Positions 1 to 10,540 of a DNA stretch of 64,000 nt are shown here, in pieces (the first letter of the stretch is position 1; every line of letters begins with the position of its first letter). A program made the translations under genes and the position numbers. The notes below the pieces were generated by a model, which saw only the letters and a list, made by a program, of their open reading frames with translations, had not been told where the DNA came from and did no database searches. This DNA comes from Ipomoea triloba (taxonomy: Eukaryota > Streptophyta > Magnoliopsida > Solanales > Convolvulaceae): positions 18,410,104 through 18,474,103 of the forward strand of contig NC_044923.1 of NCBI RefSeq assembly GCF_003576645.1. Direction: 5' to 3'.

Positions 1-1450
1 CTCACTAGATGGATAGAGTCTGCCTTTCTCCATCCGTGAGTTCCTAACTCTGTGGATCTCAGACCTTCCATATTTGCCTTGAGGCGCATTATATGGAATG
101 TAGCTCTTTTTGTACTTGGAATGGCCTTGCGAGAGATAGCAAGGTGATCTCTCGATATTGTTTACCCGGCCATTCTTCGTAGCTTTCCTATACTTTCCAT
201 TGCTGGTGTATAGGGACGGTTTATGAATAGCTACTCTGGTCTTTTCTGTTGGTCTTTTATGACCATTGTTTGGTTTGGGTTGAGATCCTCCATTATTTGG
301 AGTTCCCAAACCATTGGTCTGTTTATCTCTCGAGAGATAGTCTTGACGGAACCCTAGTCCGGTTCTATCACTAGTAGGTCTGTGATCATTTACCATTTTC
401 TCCATAGCTTTGGAGGAATTAGTGTATGATGCTATGACCTTTCTAAGATTAAGCTCTCTGGTCTCTCGAGCTTTGCACTCTTCAGCCAGTAGGATTACTT
501 TGGCTTCTAACTCACTTACTTTGAGAGTTAGCTCCGAATTCTCTTTCGAGACNNNNNNNNNNNNNNNNNNNNNNNNNNNNNNNNNNNNNNNNNNNNNNNN
601 NNNNNNNNNNNNNNNNNNNNNNNNNNNNNNNNNNNNNNNNNNNNNNNNNNNNNNNNNNNNNNNNNNNNNNNNNNNNNNNNNNNNNNNNNNNNNNNNNNNN
701 NNNNNNNNNNNNNNNNNNNNNNNNNNNNNNNNNNNNNNNNNNNNNNNNNNNNNNNNNNNNNNNNNNNNNNNNNNNNNNNNNNNNNNNNNNNNNNNNNNNN
801 NNNNNACCTTTGGCTGGCCTCTCTCTGGATTCCTCTTTTCTTCTGGAATCCTTGCCTTCCTGACCTTGATGTTTGCTTACTGGTGGGTAAGGGCATTCAG
901 CCTTGAAGTGCCCTAGCCTCCTGCAGTTGTAGCATAGACCTTGATCTTCTTCCTCCATTCTTCTGGATGTGTATCTCTCATTTTTCCTTCTTGAGGAGGA
1001 AGGTGAACTTGTATTGCTTTCCGGTGTCTTCTTCATGAACTTCCTGAATTTTCTCATGAAGAAAGCAAACTGTTCGTCTGATAAAAAATCAGTGGGATTA
1101 GGATCTGACCTTGAGGAGGTAGATGGTTGATCAGCAACTAGTGCCACATTCCGTCTGTCCACCACGTCCTCATCTCTCGGAAACATCTCAAATTCGAAGG
1201 CTTTGAGATCTCTGAACAGTTGGTCGGTTGTGGTGTTCTTCAAATCCCTGTGATCACGCATTGTGATCACCTTCATTTCCCACTCCTTGGTAAGGCCTCG
1301 TAGGACCTTCAGGTTTAGCTCTTTTTGTGGAATCTCCTTCTCGAGATCACTGATCTCTATTGATAGCTTCATGAAACGAGATTCCATACTATCGATGCTC
1401 TCCCCTGGCTTCATCTTGAAGTCCTCAAACTTCTTCATGGCCACGGTGAG
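1..1450 (-). pseudogene. Copia gag, C-terminal portion (interrupted)
   Basis: The minus frame from 1450 continues the gag begun at 3324. It carries the end of the UBN2-type domain, an acidic and serine-rich linker, a basic stretch and a retroviral-type knuckle CYNCRRLGHFKAEC (coded near 950-910), followed by charged residues. A 253-bp N gap (553-805) hides part. From 552 to 1 an open minus frame encodes a heptad-like charged coiled coil (KENSELTLKVSELEAKV), then SSKAMEKMV and the TGLGF motif common in SIRE gag proteins, then a basic Asn/Lys-rich tail with no stop before the window edge. Gag would form the cytoplasmic virus-like particle. The frame across the gap cannot be confirmed. It is non-functional because of the 1451-2941 insertion. 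Confidence 0.85.
553..805. other. Assembly gap (253 N)
   Basis: A run of N inside the copia gag. The coding frame on either side differs by the stated gap length, so the length is probably only an estimate. Confidence 0.99.
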
Positions 1451-2941
1451 TGATAAGAGTATATTTGGTCATATTTTTACCCCATATTTAAATCCATTTC
1501 TACCACTAAATATTAATATTATGTTCTTAATAATATTGAATTTCTTCATTGTGATAAATAATTATTATTTGACCAAAGATGATGAAGATTTGATAATTGA
1601 GCATAATATTAATATTTTGTAGTGGCATTTATAATCTTGTTTTGTATGTGTATATTTAATTGCACCAAGTAGGTGGAAGACATGATTTGGTGGAATGATG
1701 TGATGAGTGGGAAGCAAAAGACAAATGAAAGAAGGCAAAAAGAGGCATAAAACATGGAGCCAAAAGCAAAAAGAGAAAGTGGAAGACTCGGCTGAAATTC
1801 TGGAGGAGCACAATAGGCGTCTGTCTGCGTCCTGAAACAGACGCCTATTGTCCATTTTCACACTGCCCGGATTTTTGGACTTTCGCCGCGGCGAGAATTA
1901 GGCTCGCCGCGGCGAAAATCGTTGACCATGCGCGAGAATTCTGCAGTCCAAATTCCAATTTTGCCCCTGCCTTTACCCAACTATAAATACCCCTCATTTC
2001 TCCATTCTTCAANNNNNNNNNNNNNNNNNNNNNNNNNNNNNNNNNNNNNNNNNNNNNNNNNNNNNNNNNNNNNNNNNNNNNNNNNNNNNNNNNNNNNNNN
2101 NNNNNNNNNNNNNNNNNNNNNNNNNNNNNNNNNNNNNNNNNNNNNNNNNNNNNNNNNNNNNNNNNNNNNNNNNNNNNNNNNNNNNNNNNNNNNNNNNNNN
2201 NNNNNNNNNNNNNNNNNNNNNNNNNNNNNNNNNNNNNNNNNNNNNNNNNNNNNNNNNNNNNNNNNNNNNNNNNNNNNNNNNNNNNNNNNNNNNNNNNNNN
2301 NNNNNNNNNNNNNNNNNNNNNNNNNNNNNNNNNNNNNNNNNNNNNNNNNNNNNNNNNNNNNNNNNNNNNNNNNNNNNNNNNNNNNNNNNNNNNNNNNNNN
2401 NNNNNNNNNNNNNNNNNNNNNNNNNNNNNNNNNNNNNNNNNNNNNNNNNNNNNNNNNNNNNNNNNNNNNNNNNNNNNNNNNNNNNNNNNNNNNNNNNNNN
2501 NNNNNNNNNNNNNNNNNNNNNNNNNNNNNNNNNNNNNNNNNNNNNNNNNNNNNNNNNNNNNNNNNNNNNNNNNNNNNNNNNNNNNNNNNNNNNNNNNNNN
2601 NNNNNNNNNNNNNNNNNNNNNNNNNNNNNNNNNNNNNNNNNNNNNNNNNNNNNNNNNNNNNNNNNNNNNNNNNNNNNNNNNNNNNNNNNNNNNNNNNNNN
2701 NNNNNNNNNNNNNNNNNNNNNNNNNNNNNNNNNNNNNNNNNNNNNNNNNNNNNNNNNNNNNNNNNNNNNNNNNNNNNNNNNNNNNNNNNNNNNNNNNNNN
2801 NNNNNNNNNNNNNNNNNNNNNNNNNNNNNNNNNNNTAGCTTCACAAGAATCAATCCGAGTTAGTGCTTGACCAACCATTCCCTGTGGATCGATAACCCCG
2901 GAATACTCCGGGTATTTGCGTGTACCTAAAAGCTACAACCA
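1451..2941 (+). mobile_element. Solo LTR (or gap-collapsed LTR element) nested in copia gag
   Basis: The insert begins TGATAAGAGT and ends GCTACAACCA (TG...CA), and is flanked by the 5-bp direct repeat GTGAG at 1446-1450 and 2942-2946, the target-site duplication expected of LTR retrotransposons. A TATA box (TATAAATAC, 1983-1991) defines a plus-oriented promoter, and the last 100 bases resemble the U5 end of plant Ty3/gypsy LTRs (CCTGTGGATCGA...). The given length is 1491 bp, but 823 of these are N, so a full two-LTR element could be hidden in the gap. The gag frame resumes exactly once the insert and one GTGAG copy are discounted. Family placement (gypsy) is an inference from the style of the terminal sequence. 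Confidence 0.85.
2013..2835. other. Assembly gap (823 N) within the nested LTR
   Basis: N run just downstream of the LTR TATA box. Its position inside a repeat suggests a collapsed or unresolved LTR. Confidence 0.99.
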
Positions 2942-3324
2942 GTGAGCTTGTTCTCCTTTTCCTGTTCGTCACCTTCACCAATTAACATCAAAGTATCCCA
3001 TACCTCTTTCGCCGTTTTGCACTTTCTTACTTTTGGGAAGATGGTTTCGTCTATAGCTCTGAAGAGAATATCCTTGGCAATGTTGTCCAGGTTGTTTCTC
3101 TTCCTATCATCACTTGTCCATTCTTCCCTAGGTTTGGGGACATACTTTGGTGTATCCCTGGTTTGCTCAGCAGCCGTGTTTATCATCATGATCTTGACTG
3201 GTCCAGATGTTATCACTTCGGCCATCTCATCATGGAGGGCTGATAGATACGCAAGCATGCGTGTTTTCCAGTCATCGAACCTGCTAAGATCAAAAAGGAG
3301 ATGTCTCGACAACATGCTGTCCAT
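2942..3324 (-). pseudogene. Copia gag, N-terminal portion
   Basis: Starting at the ATG at 3324 (MDSMLSRHLLFD), the frame contains FDDWKTRMLAYLSALHDEM and later KEVWDTLMLIGEGDEQ, the hallmark pieces of the DUF4219/UBN2 gag domain of plant copia elements. The frame is open further upstream to 3579, but that part crosses the primer site and LTR, so 3324 is the better start. It is broken at 2942 by the inserted LTR. The remaining coding part is at 1-1450. Confidence 0.85.
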
Positions 3325-3423
3325 TTTAAAAATTATCTCGTGCTTTGAAAATTTTTTCAAAAGATTTTTCAAAGAAGGATCTCTAGGCAATATAAACGAA
3401 GATTTATATCGATCAGAGAACTT

Positions 3424-3435
3424 GCTCTGATACCA
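3424..3435 (-). other. Primer-binding site (initiator tRNA-Met type)
   Basis: On the minus strand the bases immediately inside the LTR read TGGTATCAGAGC, the common plant retrotransposon primer site complementary to the 3' end of initiator methionine tRNA. Two bases separate it from the LTR end at 3438. Confidence 0.85.
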
Positions 3436-3801
3436 ATTGTTGGTCCCAAGGGGATGGGGTACAAGTCTAGAGGGGGGGGGGGGGAATAGACTTGTATAAG
3501 ATTTTGCAAATCTTTTTCGACCTCTCGTGTGTATTGGACTTAGGATGTTTAGGTCCGATATCTCACAAGATGAAGACAAAGTTTTATGCGCAGCGGAAAA
3601 GTTATCCCCTTTTAGTTAGCACGAGTTTGAGTTAGTTCGAGAGGTGTGTTTATATGTAGTGCAATCGAGAGGTTAGCGAGAGATAAATGCAGAAAGTAAA
3701 TGCGAGAGAGATTTTTAAGTGGTTCGGCCAACCCGCCTACGTCCACTCTTCTTCCAGAAACTCCCTGGAAGGATTGCACTAAAACTTCCCTTTTAGTACA
3801 A

Positions 3802-3953
3802 TATCGAGCGCTTGAGCTTTGATCACGAAGCCCGCCTCAAGCCTCAGGTTTTTCGCCCCGCTTCTTGTTACTCCACCTATCGAGCACTTGAGCTTTGATC
3901 ACCAAGCCCGCCTCAAGCCTCAGGATCTTCACTAGACAGCTGCCAGGTTACTC
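3802..3953. repeat. Two-copy 76-bp tandem repeat inside the copia LTR
   Basis: TATCGAGC(G/A)CTTGAGCTTT begins at 3802 and again at 3878, and each copy runs through AAGCCCGCCTCAAGCCTCAG. It is an internal LTR duplication. Confidence 0.8.
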
Positions 3954-4697
3954 CGCCTCTCTTGCTTAATCCAAAGCAAGGAATTTTGGTTGTCACAGTT
4001 GAATGTAACAAGCTCCAATCTGACCACAAGCTATCGTTGAATAAACTTTGATGTAGAGCAGCTTCGGTCACCTTCTAGATGTGTAGCAGTTTAAGCTATG
4101 TAACTCTCTCAAACACTAAGATGTGTTTTCTCGCTGTTTTTGAATATCAGGATGATATTCCAATTTTAGCACTTGCACTTGAACGTTTGAGTCAGACACC
4201 TCTTTCGAATTTTCCAACTCTGTAACCCCTTTTTTTTTTTTTCGCTTTGTGTCTTCACGTCCTTTTTATATGAGAGTTGAGGAATAATTCCGTTGGAGGG
4301 AAAATTATTCCGTTTGAAATTTGTCTCCCATGATGTGTATGGGACTTGCATCTTTTCAGCATTCTTCATGGAGTGGTGGTCTTGTAACTTGAACCTTTTG
4401 TTTGATAGTGGATATTCCATAATCCACTTTCTTGAGTCCATGCTCCACTTGCTACTTTTGGTAAAAGTTACTCTTTTTAAATTCCCATTGATCCTCGTTT
4501 TAGGGAATAAGACCGACTTTGGATTGGTGCACCTTCTTTCCGTTTGTTGTGGAATTCTGATGTGGCATCCACTTCTGGCACCTCCTTAATATTTTATCTC
4601 CATGGTATTTTTCTTCTCCAAACTTTATTCATGCTTCCTGACTGTCATTTAACCTTTTGGAGAAGTGTCAGTTTATCGAGACCAAAGATGATGTCTT

Positions 4698-4856
4698 GAA
4701 CTGGATTGTTGTATCGAGAGGTCCTGCCTCTCGAACTCTGCTTATGTCTCGAACTGGATTGTTGTATCGAGAGGTCCTACCTCTCGAACTCTGCTTATGT
4801 CTCCAACTGGATGGTTGTATCGAGAGGTACTACCTCTCGAACTCTGCTTATGTCTC
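4698..4856. repeat. Three-copy 53-bp tandem repeat with inverted arms inside the copia LTR
   Basis: The unit starts (G/C)AACTGGAT at 4698, 4751 and 4804 (period 53). Each unit contains TCGAGAGG and, after a short loop, CCTCTCGA, so every copy can form a small stem-loop. The array lies in the promoter-proximal (U3) half of the LTR read on the minus strand, where repeated enhancer boxes are often found. The enhancer role is not shown by the sequence. Confidence 0.85.
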
Positions 4857-5132
4857 GAGACTTAGTTGATGTCTCGCAGACCCTTATTCCTCCAGTGTCG
4901 TCTCGTGCCTTCTACTGATCTATCTATGAAATTACAACACGATTCTTCTAAGATGTTCATACAAGTTTACCTCAAGCTTAAATATTTTCCGAGTTGAGCT
5001 CAAGTTACCCGGTTGTATTTTCGCTCTTAGTTTACTTGTCGAACTTACATTGATTCCTATCTTTCGAGACTTTAGGGGATTCTAAATTACATTTTTGGTA
5101 TCATCAAAACCTAATACATTATGTTCCTAACA

Positions 5133-5905
5133 TAAATAATTAAGAATTTAATTATTCAATATTTTAGTTTCATTAGTTATTTATTAATTAATATTTTAAT
5201 TAAGAAGATTAATTAATATTTTAGTTATTTAATATCTTAATCAAAAAAGATACATAATAGTATATAACGAATATTAATTTTTATTTTAATTAAACCTGAT
5301 TTAATTTATTTAGTTATTTATTAAAGTATATAATTAAGCATTAGAATGATTTAAATGTAATTAAGTAAAAACCAATTTAATTAGTTTTTTAAATAAATAA
5401 TTAAGATATTAATTATTTAATATTTTAGTTTCATTATAATATTTATTTAATATAAATAATTTTAATGTGAATATAGTATTTCGTATGAAGATTAAATAAT
5501 ATTTTAATTAAAAACGATTTAATAGTATGGACAAATATTAATTTATATTTTAATTAAAAAAGATTTAATTTATTTAGTTATTTATTAAAGTATATAATAA
5601 TTAGTAAAGATTAAAGTTTAAACATTAAAATGATTTAATTGTAATTAAATAATATTCAATTGAATTAGTTATGTAAACTAATAATTAAGAAATTATTTAT
5701 ACAATACTTTAGTTTAATTAGTTGTTTATTTAATTTAAATGATTTTAATGTGTACAATATTCTGAATGAAAGATTAATTACTATTTTAATTAGTTAATAA
5801 TTTAATTAAACAAGATTTATTATTCCGAACGAGGATTAATTTATATTTGAATTAAACAAGGTTTTTTTTTTTAGTTATTCAGTAAAGAATATAATAATTA
5901 GTAGA
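5133..5905. repeat. AT-rich tandem repeat, about three copies of 260-285 bp
   Basis: The phrase AATTAAGA...TTTAGTTT...TTTATTTAAT recurs from about 5139, 5399 and 5683, and the block TTAGTTATTTATTAAAGTATATAAT recurs near 5305 and 5575 and, degraded, near 5870. No coding potential is seen. The third copy is cut off at 5905 where the MULE-type sequence (GAGCCTAA...) starts, and the first is cut at 5132 by the copia LTR. Confidence 0.7.
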
Positions 5906-6128
5906 GAGCCTAATTCAATGAACGTTCATTCATTTCATTGAATGAGTCAATGAGCCTAACTGTTAGGCTCGTTCATTCATTGAATGAGCCTAAAAGTTAG
6001 GCTTGTTCCTAACAATTACGATTATTGAAGTACAACTATCTCTAATTTGCAATTTAGAATCGCATGATTGATTTGTGATTTATTAATTAGAATAAGTGCA
6101 TATAATATTTTCGTTATCTTTTACAGTT

Positions 6129-8650
6129 ATGGGTACACGAAGGTCATTGCATCCTGGATCCATAGATCCTTCAGTTCTAACATTTCAGCCAAGGCATCGG
6201 TCCAGATTCATATGGACGAACCGAGATTTTAATGCACATATTAAACCGTGTCGTTACGGTGGCCAAGCAGTAGTACCCAGCGATGAAAGGATGATCCATT
6301 ACTTGCGCCTGGCTGGGTTATATGGCGTATCATATCTTGAACAAATAAGATTGGACCATTCATTGATTGCTTCATTAATTGAGCGTTGGCGACCGGAGGT
6401 TCACGCCTTTCACCTACCGTTTGGGGAGGTAGGTATAACACTTCAAGATGTTGAAGTGTTATTTGGCCTTAAGGTGGACGGACTTGCTGTAACAGGACGT
6501 CTTAAACGTTCTATCCCAGAATGGAAAGAAATGTGTAAGCGTTTGTTGGGATTTACTCCCTTAGATAAATTCCTGACGGAGTCCAAAACAAATTCCACTG
6601 CAATTTCACAAGTTCCACAGCTAACCGCGAATAGCACAGATGAAGATGTCCAAGTTGCTACGCGGTTTCATTTGATGCATTTGCTAGGTGGATTTCTTTT
6701 TCCTGAATCGGGTAATATGTGCGTCAATTTGTCCTTCTTGGATTTTATTTAAGATTTTGAGGCTTGTGGCCAGTACAGCTGGGGATCAGCTGTCTTAGCA
6801 TGCCTGTATAGGGGGTTGTGTAAAGGAGCTGACCACAATACTTCCAAAGTCGGTGGTTGTACGGTGCTGCTCCAACTTTGGGCATGGGAGAGACTCCCTT
6901 TGGTTAGGCCAGAGTCCATTATACCGCATCAAAATTTTCACGGTTTACCAGCTGGTGCCAGGTTAGTTGTAATATATTTAAATTTTATTTTAAACGAATA
7001 GAATTCACTTGGTGTTTAAGTTCTTATGAGATGTTTTAATGAGTTGTTCTTACAAATATAGGTGGATATGTCCACATTTCTGGGGTGATGTACCCAATCA
7101 CGTGATTCGTACATATCGCGATCAATTGGATCGCGTTAACCAAGAGATGGTACGTTCGTATAATTCTTGTATACGTAATTATTTATATAATCATAGGTCA
7201 AGTCTTAATCATCAAATCTATTTATTTATGTATTTTGCAATTTGTGTTCGAGCCTTATACAACTTTGTTGCCTGAATTGCCTGACTACTGCACTGTTGGT
7301 CATGCGATTTGGATAGCTCGAGTTCCGTTGATATTTTTTTATATCGTCGAGAACTACTATCCAGACCGGTTCTGCATGCAATTCAGCTGCATACAAGATG
7401 TCCCCATTCAAGTCCAGTACAGTTAGGAATTACACGCGCTTAACGGCCGATCTGGCAATTTCGATTGGTCCGAAAAACACGCTGACTATTTGTATTTCTG
7501 GACACAACGTCAGGGTTTCATCATCCCAATGGATAGGGTTAACAATCCCTATGCAACTGATGCATATCGGGTATGGTACCATACCCATGGTAGGCTNTTA
7601 TGTCCAATGTGGTGCGTCATTAAATGATGCGGTTAGTATGTTTAATAGCGGTTTAAAGTTTTATTTTTTAAAACAGTGATTAGTAATGGTGAAATGATAA
7701 ATATCTTATGTGATGATGTGTTGTATATTTCATGCAGATGCACTTCCTCCGTGATTTGCATATAAGTTCTAGAGAGGTTCCCGTTGACGGGGCGCAAGCT
7801 ATTCAAAGACTTCAGCAAATACATGTTAGCACACGCGAGCATATAGTGCGTGCCGGGTATGGTTACTTTGTGGACGTCCCCCCCCCCTATATATTCAATG
7901 ATGCACCGTATGATGCGCCAGAGGTGCAAGATCGACGTCCAAATGTGCGACGACGGAGAGGGAACGTGAAAGGCGAACCCGGGCGTGGTGGTAGGCGTAT
8001 GCGTGCGATCAACCAGGCGGAGCAAGCTGAGGCAAACCAACACCGGCATGATGCAGATGATGATGATGGCGGGTTTGAGGATGTGAACGCACTCGCCATT
8101 GTGCCCGTTCCATACCGAGCCGATGAGCAAAACTGTGAGCCCCAGGCATTTACCAGTGGTGTTGAGATCGACGGTAGTAGCCATTCTACTGCTTGGGAGC
8201 AGGGCACCAGTTCATGCCCTAGCACTACCTATTGCTATCCACATTCACAGGGTAGCTTTGGTGGGTTCTCCCCGTATACCCCGGCGAGTCAAGTGTATGA
8301 TCCCTCACAGCCGGGGTCATCCTACTATAATGCACCACCAACTATGGACCCGCAATTTGGACATCTAAATCGTCCCGCATACAACATTTCACCTTGGCCC
8401 CACCCAGTAGGAGATTTTGTTGTAGGCGAACTTCCTAGTCAAGGTGGTATGCCGAATAGTGATGAGTTCCTCGACGTACAGGAGCCACAGCAGCCGCAAC
8501 AGCTACGAAAATCGACCCGAATAACATTTCCAACACAATGTGGAACACATCCCCGTCAAAGGTATATATAATTATATTCACGATTTCCATCATTGTAGGT
8601 GTTAAAATATTAATTGGATTCACGTCTTTCATGTTTGTAGGTACCCGTAA
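6129..8650 (+). pseudogene. Plant mobile domain (PMD / MAIN-like) protein, decayed
   Basis: The start at 6129 (MGTRRSLHPG) opens a PMD protein of the family found in MAIN/MAIL1 and in many plant transposons. Exon 1 (6129-6961) has LRLAGLYGVSYLEQ, the FHLPFGEVGITLQDVEVLFGL core and GQYSWGSAVLACLYRGLC. Exon 2 (7062-7149) encodes WICPHFWGDVPNH. Exon 3 (about 7242-7597) encodes EPYTTLLPELPDYC and the region to the contig join. The last exons (7738-8561 and 8641-8650) give an acidic, Pro/Gln-rich tail ending RQRYP. Lesions: an in-frame TAA at 6750-6752, a TAG at 7424-7426, and a probable spoiled 3' splice site near 7241 (GCAA where GCAG is expected). The single N at 7597 is a contig join. Its role in the element is unknown; cellular PMD proteins act in nuclear silencing and genome stability. 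Confidence 0.8.
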
Positions 8651-8924
8651 CTCACACGGATGTAGCAGTAGTGTAGCTAGGTTTATTACTACATGATACA
8701 TTTTCTCTAATCTTAAATCTTCCTATGAAAATGCATACGATTTGGTTAGTTGCAATTAACTTTGTGTTATGAATAGTAATATATGCTTACTATTATTAAG
8801 GTGCAAATTATGGCATTTTAGCACATATATTGGCATGAAACTGTTAACATAGGTTATAATATTGCCAGTGGTCTCTAAAATTATGAAATTAGACATTATT
8901 AATAATAATATTATTATTATTAGA

Positions 8925-8973
<49 letters not shown>

Positions 8974-9096
8974 GAAGACAAAAAAGGAAATTAAAAATCA
9001 GGCACGAATAAAAAAGAACTCCAAATTACAACATTATGTTATTACAAACCAGCATCGGCATTTGCATACTCTTCAATAGTGAAGTCGTACAAATCN
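7598..9096 (+). other. Redundant contig: exact duplicate of 9097-10594 (probable assembly artefact)
   Basis: 7598-9095 appears identical to 9097-10594 (offset 1499), including homopolymer lengths, a (TTA)n microsatellite and the whole 3' PMD exon. It is bounded by single Ns at 7597 and 9096. The segment behaves as a 1498-bp contig fully contained in the next contig, so the duplicated PMD 3' exon is most likely not real. A very recent true duplication cannot be excluded without reads. Confidence 0.85.
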
Positions 9097-10149
9097 TTAT
9101 GTCCAATGTGGTGCGTCATTAAATGATGCGGTTAGTATGTTTAATAGCGGTTTAAAGTTTTATTTTTTAAAACAGTGATTAGTAATGGTGAAATGATAAA
9201 TATCTTATGTGATGATGTGTTGTATATTTCATGCAGATGCACTTCCTCCGTGATTTGCATATAAGTTCTAGAGAGGTTCCCGTTGACGGGGCGCAAGCTA
9301 TTCAAAGACTTCAGCAAATACATGTTAGCACACGCGAGCATATAGTGCGTGCCGGGTATGGTTACTTTGTGGACGTCCCCCCCCCCTATATATTCAATGA
9401 TGCACCGTATGATGCGCCAGAGGTGCAAGATCGACGTCCAAATGTGCGACGACGGAGAGGGAACGTGAAAGGCGAACCCGGGCGTGGTGGTAGGCGTATG
9501 CGTGCGATCAACCAGGCGGAGCAAGCTGAGGCAAACCAACACCGGCATGATGCAGATGATGATGATGGCGGGTTTGAGGATGTGAACGCACTCGCCATTG
9601 TGCCCGTTCCATACCGAGCCGATGAGCAAAACTGTGAGCCCCAGGCATTTACCAGTGGTGTTGAGATCGACGGTAGTAGCCATTCTACTGCTTGGGAGCA
9701 GGGCACCAGTTCATGCCCTAGCACTACCTATTGCTATCCACATTCACAGGGTAGCTTTGGTGGGTTCTCCCCGTATACCCCGGCGAGTCAAGTGTATGAT
9801 CCCTCACAGCCGGGGTCATCCTACTATAATGCACCACCAACTATGGACCCGCAATTTGGACATCTAAATCGTCCCGCATACAACATTTCACCTTGGCCCC
9901 ACCCAGTAGGAGATTTTGTTGTAGGCGAACTTCCTAGTCAAGGTGGTATGCCGAATAGTGATGAGTTCCTCGACGTACAGGAGCCACAGCAGCCGCAACA
10001 GCTACGAAAATCGACCCGAATAACATTTCCAACACAATGTGGAACACATCCCCGTCAAAGGTATATATAATTATATTCACGATTTCCATCATTGTAGGTG
10101 TTAAAATATTAATTGGATTCACGTCTTTCATGTTTGTAGGTACCCGTAA
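9097..10149 (+). pseudogene. Second (probably authentic) copy of the PMD 3' exons
   Basis: Exon 9237-10060 and the ten-base final exon 10140-10149 repeat, base for base as far as I can see, the exons at 7738-8561 and 8641-8650. They encode the basic PNVRRRRGNVKGEPGRGGRR patch, an Asp run and a Pro/Gln/Ser-rich tail. With the redundant contig discounted, this would be the true 3' end of the PMD gene. Confidence 0.75.
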
Positions 10150-10423
10150 CTCACACGGATGTAGCAGTAGTGTAGCTAGGTTTATTACTACATGATACAT
10201 TTTCTCTAATCTTAAATCTTCCTATGAAAATGCATACGATTTGGTTAGTTGCAATTAACTTTGTGTTATGAATAGTAATATATGCTTACTATTATTAAGG
10301 TGCAAATTATGGCATTTTAGCACATATATTGGCATGAAACTGTTAACATAGGTTATAATATTGCCAGTGGTCTCTAAAATTATGAAATTAGACATTATTA
10401 ATAATAATATTATTATTATTAGA

Positions 10424-10472
<49 letters not shown>

Positions 10473-10540
10473 GAAGACAAAAAAGGAAATTAAAAATCAG
10501 GCACGAATAAAAAAGAACTCCAAATTACAACATTATGTTA
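10150..10540. other. Non-coding DNA between the convergent PMD and B3-like A genes
   Basis: The stretch is AT-rich and contains a (TTA)n microsatellite at 10425-10472 but no ORF of note. The PMD gene (+) and B3-like A (-) converge here, so it probably holds both 3' UTRs. Confidence 0.6.

Larger units (their letters stand above)
1..5132 (-). mobile_element. Partial SIRE-type Ty1/copia LTR retrotransposon
   Basis: Read on the minus strand, the element has its 5' LTR (5132 to 3438), a tRNA-Met-type primer site (3435 to 3424) and gag (from 3324), and then runs off the left edge. The gag contains a UBN2-like core, one CCHC knuckle and a C-terminal coiled-coil block ending in a TGLGF motif; this long gag extension is typical of the SIRE/Maximus branch of Ty1/copia. 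Protease, integrase and reverse transcriptase would lie outside the window. A second LTR insertion (1451-2941) splits gag, so this copy is dead. LTR identity cannot be compared because the 3' LTR is not here. Assignment to copia is firm; the SIRE label is from family knowledge. Confidence 0.88.
3438..5132 (-). repeat. 5' LTR of the copia element (1695 bp)
   Basis: On the minus strand the repeat starts TGTTAGGAACATAATG at 5132 and ends GGGACCAACA at 3438, with TG...CA ends and a primer site next to it. It contains a 13-base G run near 3468-3484, a two-copy 76-bp tandem repeat (3802-3953) and three copies of a 53-bp repeat (4698-4856). Small ORFs in it look fortuitous. The flank beyond 5132 is TAAAT, the presumptive target sequence; the other copy is outside the window. 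Confidence 0.85.

Noticed and set aside
4166..4918. Small ORFs of 70-98 codons
   Set aside because: They lie in the copia LTR and follow its 53-bp repeat; no protein signature.
7642..8225. 180- and 112-codon minus-strand ORFs opposite the PMD 3' exon
   Set aside because: Shadow frames of the GC-rich PMD exon; no domain features. The copies at 9141-9724 are the same.
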